Source: Paludibacter sp. (GTDB lineage: Bacteria; Bacteroidota; Bacteroidia; Bacteroidales; Paludibacteraceae). From it: a stretch of 57,251 nucleotides of DNA. The notes under the pieces were generated by a model. That model was not told where the DNA came from. It did not search any database and worked only from the letters and a program-made list of their open reading frames with translations. Below are positions 1 to 8,063 of the stretch, piece after piece. Location: assembly GCA_029973975.1 (NCBI GenBank), contig JARKQF010000141.1, positions 1-57,251 on the forward strand, read 5' to 3'. The translations under genes and the position numbers were made by a program. Within the stretch, counting starts at the first letter, position 1. Each line of letters starts with the position of its first letter.

Positions 1-31
1 AAATCGTAAATAGCTAAATTGTACATAAATA

Positions 32-1387
32 TCAGGCTTTCGCCCGATCAATCTTCCTGGTCACATACCCATAAACCAATAAAGCCACAGCTGAAATCAA
101 ACCGATACCCACAAAAACAAACCAAATATAATGTGCATGCTCGGTAGCCACGGAATATGCTTCCGGAGAATCAAAACCTCTTGGATCAGGACAATACTTA
201 TCTAACAGAAAGCCTGAAAGTCCGAAAGCAAAAAGATATGAAAAGAAAGAGTGCAAGTGACTAAATCCCAAATAGAGTCCCTCCTCTCCTTTGGGTGACT
301 GAAAAGAGAAGTATTCAAGAAATCTTGGGGAAATAAAACATTCTGCAATAGCTTGCATAGCTATACCCACAATCATCATAAAAGCGACTGGATGTAACCC
401 CAACACATAATCCGTTCCGATTAGCGTTCCTCCTGCCATTACCAATGCCGACAAAGGAATAATCAACATGCCTATGGTCATGGAAGTAAGCGCCGTACGT
501 TTCTTCATAAAAGAAGTAACAAAGTTTACCAATACAAACACCACCAACGGATTCACGTTTGCATACCAACCTGGCGAAGCCTGCTCTCCAATCATCCGGA
601 TTACATACTTGGGCATCGTGGCATACATCTGTCCTTGTATCATCCAGAATCCACTGATAATAAGAATAAGTACAATCAAGCGAACATTTCCCAACACCTT
701 AAGCAAGCCTCTTCCAATCTCAGCAAAACTCTTACCCTGGCCTTCTGTTTTTACTGATTTATAAAAGAAAAACACAGCTATCAAAGCCAACAAAGTCATC
801 AGTGCCGAGAAGAAATTGAGATACACCAAGCCCTGATCACCCATGCTTTTACGCAACGGATCCACCACTGTTTTTCCGGTAAAAGCTCCGATATTTACCA
901 TCATGTAAAAAACGGCATAACCTCTGGCGCGTGTTTCCGATGTCGTTTCACGTGCCACCGTTCCCGATATTACCGCTTTGATAAATGAACCTCCGATTAC
1001 AATCAATATAAGTACCGGCACAATCGACCAGCGCAACCAGCTTGTATCCAATCCTGAGAAAGTGGTAGTCATATCGTACGACACCAAACCTGCGCTTTCA
1101 AGTAAAGTAGGTAACAAGCCTAATCCGCCATATCCCAGCGTCAGCAATAAGAATGCGAGAATGATGGCAGAACGGAAACCTATTCTGTCGGCATAAGCTC
1201 CGGCAAAAGTCGGCAAAAAATATAACGAAGCTGAAAAAGTTCCGGAAATAATCCCGGCTTCAATATCTGAGAATCCCCAGACATTTGACAAATATAATGT
1301 GATTACAATAAATACGGCATAATATGCAAGACGTTCGAGAAGTTCTACAGAGTTGGCAACCCAAAATGCTTTTGAGAATTTAGTCAT
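32..1387 (-). CDS. POT-like major facilitator superfamily transporter
   Basis: A 451-residue polytopic inner-membrane protein of about 12 hydrophobic segments. Residues 15-22 carry ELLERLAYY, which matches the ExxER(F)xYY signature of the proton-dependent oligopeptide transporter (POT/PTR2) family, and FYMMVNIGAFTG near residue 160 matches the family's FYxxINxG motif. By family knowledge it is a proton-coupled symporter for small peptides or related solutes; the substrate cannot be read from the sequence. It is the last gene of the minus strand here and stands alone, about 200 bp from the TonB receptor. A TAATTTTG box at 1427-1434 could be its promoter. Start at the ATG at 1387. Family call is firm, substrate is not. 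Confidence 0.8.
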   Translation of the reverse strand: MTKFSKAFWVANSVELLERLAYYAVFIVITLYLSNVWGFSDIEAGIISGTFSASLYFLPTFAGAYADRIGFRSAIILAFLLLTLGYGGLGLLPTLLESAGLVSYDMTTTFSGLDTSWLRWSIVPVLILIVIGGSFIKAVISGTVARETTSETRARGYAVFYMMVNIGAFTGKTVVDPLRKSMGDQGLVYLNFFSALMTLLALIAVFFFYKSVKTEGQGKSFAEIGRGLLKVLGNVRLIVLILIISGFWMIQGQMYATMPKYVIRMIGEQASPGWYANVNPLVVFVLVNFVTSFMKKRTALTSMTIGMLIIPLSALVMAGGTLIGTDYVLGLHPVAFMMIVGIAMQAIAECFISPRFLEYFSFQSPKGEEGLYLGFSHLHSFFSYLFAFGLSGFLLDKYCPDPRGFDSPEAYSVATEHAHYIWFVFVGIGLISAVALLVYGYVTRKIDRAKA

Positions 1388-1426
1388 AAGATCTGTTTAA
1401 AAGTTGTATTTTTATTAATTCGCGTA

Positions 1427-1455
1427 CAAAATTAACAAAAGAACCTAAACTTCAA
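1427..1455 (-). promoter_or_regulatory. Candidate promoter of the MFS gene
   Basis: On the minus strand TAATTTTG (1427-1434) fits the Bacteroidota -7 box TAnnTTTG, with an ATTG-like -33 element 18 bp further upstream. It would give a leader of about 30-35 nt. The -33 match is weak. Confidence 0.35.
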
Positions 1456-1555
1456 TTAAACTGTTTCACAAATATTTTATTGTTGTTCGATCGCTTGTCT
1501 GATGTCTAATGTCAAAAATCTGATGTCAGAAGTATCTGTCTCGAAAGCATTTTAC

Positions 1556-1591
1556 AAGCAACACGGCAGTTGGGCACTTATGAAACACCGT
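1556..1591 (-). repeat. 36-bp dispersed repeat, copy 1
   Basis: Read on the minus strand this 36-mer agrees at 33 of 36 positions with 3980-4015 on the plus strand, and its first 25 nt agree at about 23 positions with 38368-38392. It begins five bases past the stop codon of the TonB receptor. Copies 1 and 2 are in inverted orientation and bracket the receptor and the NikR-like gene. Confidence 0.7.
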
Positions 1592-1595
1592 CCAA

Positions 1596-3440
1596 TTACA
1601 GTTTCAAATTCAATCCCCCATGAAAATTAATTCCCGGCATCGGATAACCGTCGTTAATCTGATACTGCTGGTTAAGCAGGTTATGTCCTGCTAAAAAAAC
1701 ATCCAGTTGTTTTGTTATTTTTGTTGAAATACGGGTATTAAATAAAGTGAATTGCTGGATACTTTCGGGGGTCAACGAAGCATATAAGGTATTCACATGC
1801 TGAGCGGCCACATTGAAATTCACCATTTTATACTGATAATTCAGGTTGATATTGAACTGGTGTTTCGGTGCTGCCACAATTTTCTTTTCCATATCGAGAA
1901 AAGTATAATTAGCCTGCACGTTAAACTGGTTAGTTATGCGGTATTTAGCCGCAAACTCAATTCCCCGGTTACTGAATGTTCCTGTATTCTGACGTTTCGG
2001 AGGCGTGCCTCCTACAACCTGAATCATGTTTTCTCCTTCAACCCAAAAGGCCGTCAGTTCGGTACTTAAACGATTCGCCATATAGGATTGCAACCAACTC
2101 AATTCGTAATTCATCATCCGTTCCGGTTTCAGCGCTGCATTGGGGGCATACAGGTAGAGTTCCATTACAGTCGGACTACGGAAACCTTTCGAAACTGAGG
2201 CCTTGAAATTGGTTGTTTCACCTGCCCGGGCAGCTGCACCGACCATCGGGACCCATTCATTACCAAATACTGAGTTGTGCTCAAAACGTAAACCGGCATT
2301 CAAATCCACAAATTCAAACAGTTTTTGATGAATTAAGGCATAACCCGCCAGTTCGTAAACAATTTCAGTTGTATCAACCGGAATCATCGGTTTTGGGTCA
2401 ATAGCATGACCTCCGTACTGTTTTGCATCCAAACCGGCAGTCACATGGGTTTGATCGAATAGTCGGTAATTCTGATAAATCATCAATCCTGAATTCCGGT
2501 CGGTCGACTTAAATCCGTCGGACAAATCATGTTCTCCGAAGTTATGATATAGCTTTATTGCGCCATCCAGTTTATCATATTTATTTTCCACCGAGAGAGC
2601 TGCTTTTCCACGCAAAACATCAATGTGAAAAGGAATCGGTGACGGGGCAGGAGGAGAAACTTTTCCGTTGTCGTTTGCCTCATATTGCGCCATACTCAGA
2701 TCAGCTGTTATTTTCCAGTGCCGGCTCAATTCATAGGCTGCCTTTAAATACCCGTTACTAATTTTAAAATCAGTATTCTCCCGGGTACCATCAGTGCTGG
2801 CATGGTTAGCTGATACAAACAAGCTTAGCTTGTCTTTTTTAAAGCCGAAAGTTCCGGCATATTTTTGTGTGTTGTATGAACCGTAAACCGCGTTTATTGT
2901 CGCTGATAATCCTTCTGTCTGTTGCTTTTTAGTAATGATATTAACAGCTCCGGCCATAGCATTCGAGCCATAAAGCACAGATGCCGGTCCACGTATTACC
3001 TCCACTTTCTCCACATCCGAAGCAACATAGGCATCGGGCAATGGATGACCGAAAATCCCCTGATATTGAGGATGACCGTCAATTAAAACCAAAACCTGGG
3101 TATTCGGGTAATTACCGACTCCATTGTTAATGCTGACTCCACGAATATTAATAGAGCCCGAACCACCGGTGGCAACACCAAAACCCAGAATATTGCGTTC
3201 AGTAATAAAAACACCCGGCACATAAGCGCTCAGGGTGGAAAGCACATTGTAATGTCCACTTTGTTTTATATTATCAGCACTGATCTGAGATACCGACAAA
3301 GGGATCAATTTACGGGAAATCTCAAACTTCGACCCGGTTACAACCACATCCTCCAATTGCACGGAGTCTTTAACAGTTTCTCTGGCATAGCTATACAAGC
3401 CTATGCATAACAGCATAATCACAAATTTGATTTTTTTCAT
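1596..3440 (-). CDS. TonB-dependent outer-membrane receptor, NikR-associated
   Basis: A 614-residue TonB-dependent receptor with a signal peptide (residues 1-20). The N-terminal plug (about 28-170) carries VVVTGSKFE, a VLVLIDG segment, VEVIRGPASVLYGSNAMAGAVNIITKK in pieces typical of the plug, and the C-terminal half is a 22-strand barrel ending in the usual aromatic-rich strands. Such proteins take up scarce metal chelates, cofactors or glycans across the outer membrane with TonB energy. It has no N-terminal carboxypeptidase-like domain and no SusD partner, which argues against a glycan substrate. The gene directly upstream encodes a NikR-family regulator, and GTGTTAC repeats lie just before this gene, so a metal or metal-chelate ligand is the best inference; nickel itself is uncertain because the regulator lacks nickel ligands. 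Confidence 0.85.
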   Translation of the reverse strand: MKKIKFVIMLLCIGLYSYARETVKDSVQLEDVVVTGSKFEISRKLIPLSVSQISADNIKQSGHYNVLSTLSAYVPGVFITERNILGFGVATGGSGSINIRGVSINNGVGNYPNTQVLVLIDGHPQYQGIFGHPLPDAYVASDVEKVEVIRGPASVLYGSNAMAGAVNIITKKQQTEGLSATINAVYGSYNTQKYAGTFGFKKDKLSLFVSANHASTDGTRENTDFKISNGYLKAAYELSRHWKITADLSMAQYEANDNGKVSPPAPSPIPFHIDVLRGKAALSVENKYDKLDGAIKLYHNFGEHDLSDGFKSTDRNSGLMIYQNYRLFDQTHVTAGLDAKQYGGHAIDPKPMIPVDTTEIVYELAGYALIHQKLFEFVDLNAGLRFEHNSVFGNEWVPMVGAAARAGETTNFKASVSKGFRSPTVMELYLYAPNAALKPERMMNYELSWLQSYMANRLSTELTAFWVEGENMIQVVGGTPPKRQNTGTFSNRGIEFAAKYRITNQFNVQANYTFLDMEKKIVAAPKHQFNINLNYQYKMVNFNVAAQHVNTLYASLTPESIQQFTLFNTRISTKITKQLDVFLAGHNLLNQQYQINDGYPMPGINFHGGLNLKL

Positions 3441-3454
3441 TCTTTCAGTATTAT

Positions 3455-3484
3455 CGTGTTACTTTATATTTATTTCGTGTTACT
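3455..3484 (-). promoter_or_regulatory. Tandem GTGTTAC operator-like repeats before the TonB receptor
   Basis: CGTGTTACT occurs twice on the plus strand, at 3455-3463 and 3476-3484, exactly 21 bp apart, giving GTGTTAC-N14-GTGTTAC. The same heptamer abuts the start codon of the upstream regulator. GTGTTAC half-sites are, from memory of comparative genomics, the NikR operator half-sites in several non-enterobacterial lineages, where they are arranged as an inverted pair; here they are direct. They lie 15-44 bp before the receptor ATG, inside the 60-bp gap between the two genes. Confidence 0.6.
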
Positions 3485-3500
3485 ATCAACATAAAAAAAA

Positions 3501-3902
3501 TTAATCTACCTTACTCATGATTAATTTACCATGTTCAATCCCTTTCACGCTTATCAGCACATCCGACAAAGCGGTTAATTTATAAGAAGGTCCCTTCACA
3601 GCAATAATTTCAAGAATTTTATCCGCAGAAATATAGAAGCTCTGGGTAGAAAGAATCTCATCAACAGCATTTTTTTTAATCTCAGTTAATTTTGTCAGGA
3701 TATCATTCTTATGAAAATTATAGGTCAGGACAATAGCTCCCGCCACGATATTATTGCATTTCCATTTTTTCTCAACCAGATTTTTTTCAATCAGGTGACG
3801 GATAGCCTGCGATCGGTTCGGGAATTTATTCTCCTGAACATACGCATCTAAAGCTTCAAGCAATTCATTTTCAAGCGAAACGCCAAAACGGGAAACAGGC
3901 AT
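3501..3902 (-). CDS. NikR-family ribbon-helix-helix/ACT regulator lacking nickel ligands
   Basis: A 133-residue protein of NikR length and architecture: an N-terminal ribbon-helix-helix DNA-binding domain (residues 3-45, with SRFGVSLENELLEALDAYV and NRSQAIRHLIEKN) followed by an ACT-like sensor domain (52-130). Aligned by eye with E. coli and H. pylori NikR, the four high-affinity nickel ligands are all replaced: His (Ec 76) by Lys77, His87 by Ser88, His89 by Tyr90 and Cys95 by Ile96, while the flanking LEIIAVKG is conserved. It may therefore sense another metal or a small ligand, or bind constitutively. It precedes a TonB receptor by 60 bp. A near-palindromic GTGTTAC-N14-ATGACAC spans its own start region, so autoregulation is likely. 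Family membership is firm; nickel sensing is doubtful. Confidence 0.8.
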   Translation of the reverse strand: MPVSRFGVSLENELLEALDAYVQENKFPNRSQAIRHLIEKNLVEKKWKCNNIVAGAIVLTYNFHKNDILTKLTEIKKNAVDEILSTQSFYISADKILEIIAVKGPSYKLTALSDVLISVKGIEHGKLIMSKVD

Positions 3903-3903
3903 C

Positions 3904-3961
3904 GTGTTACTTTAATGAAAATTAATGACACAAAGGTAAAAGAAAATCTGTATTTTGCAAC
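3904..3961 (-). promoter_or_regulatory. Promoter and overlapping operator of the NikR-like gene
   Basis: The minus strand carries TACCTTTG at 3931-3938, a match to the -7 box TAnnTTTG, with GTTG 19 bp upstream (3958-3961). The imperfect inverted repeat GTGTTAC (3904-3910) - N14 - ATGACAC (3925-3931) overlaps the -7 box and the expected transcription start, a position suited to repression. Five of seven bases of the second arm fit a perfect inversion. Confidence 0.55.
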
Positions 3962-3979
3962 ATTCAACATAAAATCAGA

Positions 3980-4015
3980 ACGGCGTTTCATAAGCGCCCA
4001 ACTGCCGCGTTGCTT
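3980..4015 (+). repeat. 36-bp dispersed repeat, copy 2
   Basis: Agrees at 33 of 36 positions with the reverse complement of 1556-1591; the three differences are transitions. It lies between the NikR-like gene and the end of the cobalamin operon and sits next to a perfect palindrome at 4043-4070. Confidence 0.7.
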
Positions 4016-4042
4016 TCGATATTCGGACCGGAAACGGAGAGC

Positions 4043-4070
4043 GTAGAAACGCACGGCTGTGCGTTTCTAC
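4043..4070. repeat. Perfect 12-bp palindrome, REP-like
   Basis: GTAGAAACGCAC and its exact reverse complement are separated by the loop GGCT. There is no T-run on the minus strand side that a terminator of the cobalamin operon would need, although TATTTTT follows on the plus strand. It resembles the short palindromic repeats scattered in intergenic regions of Bacteroidota and cyanobacteria. Confidence 0.6.
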
Positions 4071-4126
4071 TATTTTTACCCTCAATATCAGCATCTTGCA
4101 TTTGACATCTTCTGAAACACCATGAA

Positions 4127-4159
4127 AACTGTCCCGGAAATTTGCATTTTGAGACAGTT
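4127..4159 (-). terminator. Possible weak terminator of the cobalamin operon
   Basis: AACTGTC (4127-4133) pairs with GACAGTT (4153-4159); on the minus strand the stem is followed by TTC, a very short T-run. It starts 17 nt after the stop codon of the last operon gene. The stem is only 7 bp, so this is tentative. Confidence 0.3.
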
Positions 4160-4175
4160 CCTTGCAAAACAATGA

Positions 4176-7100
4176 TTACTTCACAACTTTGAAGACCTCA
4201 CTACCCCGATTCAGAATGTAAGTTCCTTTCGGTAGCGATGAAACATCAACCCGGTTTACTCCTTCATGAACCTGGACATTCAGCAGAACCTGACCTGAGA
4301 TACTTGTAATTTTAAGAATCTGATCACGATTGGATTTTATATACAGGTAATCCGTAAACGGATTCGGGTAAACTGTAAATTCAGGTTTAACATTACCTGC
4401 ACCTGTTGTAGCATCCGGAGTAAATTGAAGATACAGCTCTGCATCTGCCGAAACCTCGTTTATCTCGCCTCCGGATATCTCTGCCAACCATTTGGCGGTA
4501 TATCCTGCTCTCTTCATTACCGGAAGATTTCCATTGGTATACAGCTCTCCATTTTCAGCATCAAGATTGTTTGTATAAGTAACTTTGTACACAGCCGCAT
4601 CATTCAAAACAGGCAGATTATCCATATCGATGGTTTGACCGAAAGCATTGCCCAGCAACCACGCAACCTCACCGGAGGCAAATTCAGCAGTCGTTTTAAC
4701 CGTCGCACCGTCGGTATAATTATCATGAAGACTATAAACATTTGTAATAATTCCTGCGGTTACACCTTTTATACTACCTGCAAAACCAGAACTTGCAGAT
4801 ATGACACCCACATTATAACTGTTTTCAATCACCGCAGACGCATGCATCGAACCGGAAATACCACCTATCATACCAGCACCCTGAATATCGGCCGTATTGT
4901 AACAATTTCTAACAACAATTTGATTTGTTGAGGTTAAATTCTGATTTCCAACGATACCGCCAGTATAACCACTTGCAGCTGTGCTTGTAATACTTCCTGA
5001 ATTAAAACACTTATTAATCAGGACATCTCCTGATTGCGCATATGAGTAGGAAGAAACCCCTGTCACATAGTTAGTTCCAGAGATAGCTCCCGTGTTATTG
5101 CAATTTTCGATTAATTTAGCAGTTCCGGCACTTGCCAGAAGACCACTTGTATAAGATGTACCGGTAATTGTTCCGCTATTCGTCAGATTGATAAATGTCG
5201 AATTATAAGCCGCAGCACCTGAGGTGAGCATTCCTAAAACACCTGCACAGTACGAACCGGTAGCAGATACAGAACCGCTATTACTACAATCAGCTATTGT
5301 TAATGTAGCAGCATTCGAATGAGCCAAAATACCTGCCACATACGTTTTACCTGATATAACAGCCTGATTATGGCAGTTCTGGATTATTGAAGCACCTGTT
5401 GAACGCCCTACAACACCTGCCACATAATCAGCTGTACTTGTTATATTACCGGCAACAGTAAGATTTTTAACAGTGGCGGCATTGATATATCCAAGCAAGG
5501 CCTGATTGGCTAATGCATTATCAATATAGATTCCTCTAACAGTTTTGTTTGCTCCGTTAAATGTGCCTTTGAATTGTTTTGAAGTTACACTGGCTCCAAT
5601 TGGCGTCCATGCAAAATTACATAAATCTATATCGTTTATCAAAACGGCACTGCTTGTATTTGACACATTATTTATTCTGTCTGAAAACCATGCTAATTCA
5701 TAACCGGAGCTAATTTTATAGTAACCTTCCATGCCTTCGAATGTACCACCAGCCGTATTTGATTCTTCTATCGTAACAATTGCGGGCTGAGTCGTTGTAG
5801 TTCCATCCCATCCATTGGTTCCAATTGGCTCCATTTGCATTTGAACATCTTGACTTAAAGGGCTTTGAGATGATATTGAAAACGATCCGCGCAGCATTTT
5901 GTATCCTGTACAGGCAACTTCGTAAGTATATGTACCAAAAGATAGCGTGTAACTATTTTCAGACATCTGGGTCAAGACCGTCTTTTTATTATTATATAGC
6001 GTTACTAATGCACCTTCAGGTAAATTTGTAAAATTTACAGTGTAATAAACAGTTTCATGTACATCTACAGAAACTCCTGGCAGGGAACCGAAATAGGTTT
6101 TATGTGCAACAGCTGTAAAATTAGGACTACGACCAAAATCAAGCGACGTATTTCTATGATTCCCTATCGGATCGCCAAATCCATTTACCTGAATTACCCC
6201 TTCCTGCAATTCTAAATTAACATCAGGGTTCCAATCTGAAGGGACTGTGAGTTTTACTGTTTGTGCGCTTTCGCTTGAGCCAAAGGTATATTGGTTAGCC
6301 GAAAGAATAAGCGATGTCCCATTAGGAATTCCATTAAACTGCACATAAGCTGACATGTTGTAAATGCCCGCTAATTTATTTGCAGGGTGAAAAAGCCCAC
6401 TGAAAACGATTGCTATCTCATCACCCGGCTGAATCTGTTCGTTGGGATTTGATAGATTCTTAACAAGATAATTCGTTGGCTTTGCAGTAAAAACCTGATA
6501 TTCAGATAAGCCTCCCGCAGAAGTCATTTTCACAATGTTTCGGCCATGTTTCAGGCGCACCGTATAACTTCCGTCTTCATTTGCAGTTACTCCTTCAGAA
6601 GAAAATCCATTATACGTTGCTGTTTGAACTCCAATGACAGGATAAGCAATTGTAACCGACTCCACACCTGTTGGAGTAAAGGTATAATCATATCCTTCGG
6701 TACTTGATAAATAATAAAAGACATCATGTTCAGCATCCACAGCATCACCCGCCATTTTTTTTGTCGTTGCATTCAGATTTTCGTTAATCTTAACATTTGA
6801 AACTATTCCTGAGGTTGCGTCTCCAACAGTTACCACAAAAGCGCCGGTATTTTCGGGCCATATAGCTCCCCACTCCCGTCCCATAGTATAACTTGCATTT
6901 AACGAAATGGCATCATAAGTTACCAAAACAATAGCAGTACCATTGCCGACAGCTGTAATCACACCTTTTTCATCCACAGTTACTACTGAATTATCGGGAC
7001 TTCCACTTTCATTGATAACTGTATAGTGAAAATCGGGTTCTATAAAATAATTGTTTACTGAATTATCGGTTAACTGCCAACTGCGCATACTTAACATGCG

Positions 7101-8042
7101 GTGTTTATCGTTGACATTCATTTTCAAATGACCTTTTTCATTTACATTCAGCAGAATATCGCCAACATTAAGACCTTGGTTCGATTTTACATCATAGTCG
7201 ATTCGCTTGGGGTCACCTGAATTTAACATAGCTTCGGTTATTTCAAGTGGTGCCAGCGATTGGCTCATAGAAAAATAACCGGCATTGGTTAATTTGCCGG
7301 GCTGCGATACCCGGTAGTTGTAAATCTGGCCATTAGCTAAAAAGTATTGATAGACCTTCTTACCCGCATTATATGTGAAGCTTTTAGGCTCAATTTCTTT
7401 GAATTGTACAAAATGGGCAAATTTTCGCCCCACAAAAAGAGTTGCTTCTTCGGGGACGGTAATTTCATAATCGTATCCAACCGGAATAAATCCGGTTGCA
7501 TTGACTGCTGCAGAAGTAACCGTTGCCATCAGATGGTTGGCTAAAAAACCCTCAGCTTGACGCGCTTCACTTGGAATCAGGTCGACGTAATACGAATCGC
7601 CGATGAGCATTAAGAAAGTTACTCTGTTAGCTGTTACGGATGTTCCTTGTGTGTTTACTCTTACAACTCCTTCCCGGCTTGAAGATATGTGGTTAACCGT
7701 ATAATCGGTTCCTAAAACCCAACCGGAATTTGTTGCCCCGGCAGTTATGGTTGTAAACGCAAATGTTTGTTCATCTGCATCAACAATTTCAATCTCAATT
7801 GTACCGTTCGAAACATTGTTTGTATTGAATCCTGTCAGTACATAAGTCCCTGGGGCAACGTTGAAATTATATACATAACCCGCTGGTTCGCCGGTATCAA
7901 CTGACAAACCGGAAGTCTTTTCGGCCAACGTCATTGTCCGGCTGATGCTATTCATAGTTATTGTAACGTTGGTACTAAAGGCGTTCCATGCAAATAAACA
8001 TAAGAATAGCAATGATAAGTAACTTGTTTTCATTGTTCTCAT
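4176..8042 (-). CDS. Large secreted GLUG-repeat protein with T9SS sorting domain
   Basis: A 1288-residue exported protein with a signal peptide (residues 1-23, hydrophobic LSLLFLCLFAW). The N-terminal 650 residues are beta-rich and include an Ig-like (BIG_2 type) stretch around 330-385 with VTVDEKGVITAVGNGTA. Residues about 830-1130 contain repeated units of the GLUG type (YVAGVVG, CHNQAVISG, NSGSVSATG, SYCAGVLG and similar). Residues 1216-1288 are a type A T9SS C-terminal domain (FTVYPNPFTDYL ... VDVSSLPKGTYIL ... FKVVK). It is therefore expected on the cell surface. It is the last gene of the cobalamin operon, 21 bp after the DUF4465 gene. Its role in B12 uptake is inferred only from position; adhesion or a different surface role is possible. 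Confidence 0.75.
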   Translation of the reverse strand: MRTMKTSYLSLLFLCLFAWNAFSTNVTITMNSISRTMTLAEKTSGLSVDTGEPAGYVYNFNVAPGTYVLTGFNTNNVSNGTIEIEIVDADEQTFAFTTITAGATNSGWVLGTDYTVNHISSSREGVVRVNTQGTSVTANRVTFLMLIGDSYYVDLIPSEARQAEGFLANHLMATVTSAAVNATGFIPVGYDYEITVPEEATLFVGRKFAHFVQFKEIEPKSFTYNAGKKVYQYFLANGQIYNYRVSQPGKLTNAGYFSMSQSLAPLEITEAMLNSGDPKRIDYDVKSNQGLNVGDILLNVNEKGHLKMNVNDKHRMLSMRSWQLTDNSVNNYFIEPDFHYTVINESGSPDNSVVTVDEKGVITAVGNGTAIVLVTYDAISLNASYTMGREWGAIWPENTGAFVVTVGDATSGIVSNVKINENLNATTKKMAGDAVDAEHDVFYYLSSTEGYDYTFTPTGVESVTIAYPVIGVQTATYNGFSSEGVTANEDGSYTVRLKHGRNIVKMTSAGGLSEYQVFTAKPTNYLVKNLSNPNEQIQPGDEIAIVFSGLFHPANKLAGIYNMSAYVQFNGIPNGTSLILSANQYTFGSSESAQTVKLTVPSDWNPDVNLELQEGVIQVNGFGDPIGNHRNTSLDFGRSPNFTAVAHKTYFGSLPGVSVDVHETVYYTVNFTNLPEGALVTLYNNKKTVLTQMSENSYTLSFGTYTYEVACTGYKMLRGSFSISSQSPLSQDVQMQMEPIGTNGWDGTTTTQPAIVTIEESNTAGGTFEGMEGYYKISSGYELAWFSDRINNVSNTSSAVLINDIDLCNFAWTPIGASVTSKQFKGTFNGANKTVRGIYIDNALANQALLGYINAATVKNLTVAGNITSTADYVAGVVGRSTGASIIQNCHNQAVISGKTYVAGILAHSNAATLTIADCSNSGSVSATGSYCAGVLGMLTSGAAAYNSTFINLTNSGTITGTSYTSGLLASAGTAKLIENCNNTGAISGTNYVTGVSSYSYAQSGDVLINKCFNSGSITSTAASGYTGGIVGNQNLTSTNQIVVRNCYNTADIQGAGMIGGISGSMHASAVIENSYNVGVISASSGFAGSIKGVTAGIITNVYSLHDNYTDGATVKTTAEFASGEVAWLLGNAFGQTIDMDNLPVLNDAAVYKVTYTNNLDAENGELYTNGNLPVMKRAGYTAKWLAEISGGEINEVSADAELYLQFTPDATTGAGNVKPEFTVYPNPFTDYLYIKSNRDQILKITSISGQVLLNVQVHEGVNRVDVSSLPKGTYILNRGSEVFKVVK

Positions 8043-8063
8043 TTTTTTGAATTGTTAGATTAT

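Noticed and set aside
1494-1545. CTGATGTC words between the MFS and TonB receptor genes as an operator
   Set aside because: The words are short, irregularly spaced and lie far from any promoter box; they look like degraded intergenic repeats.
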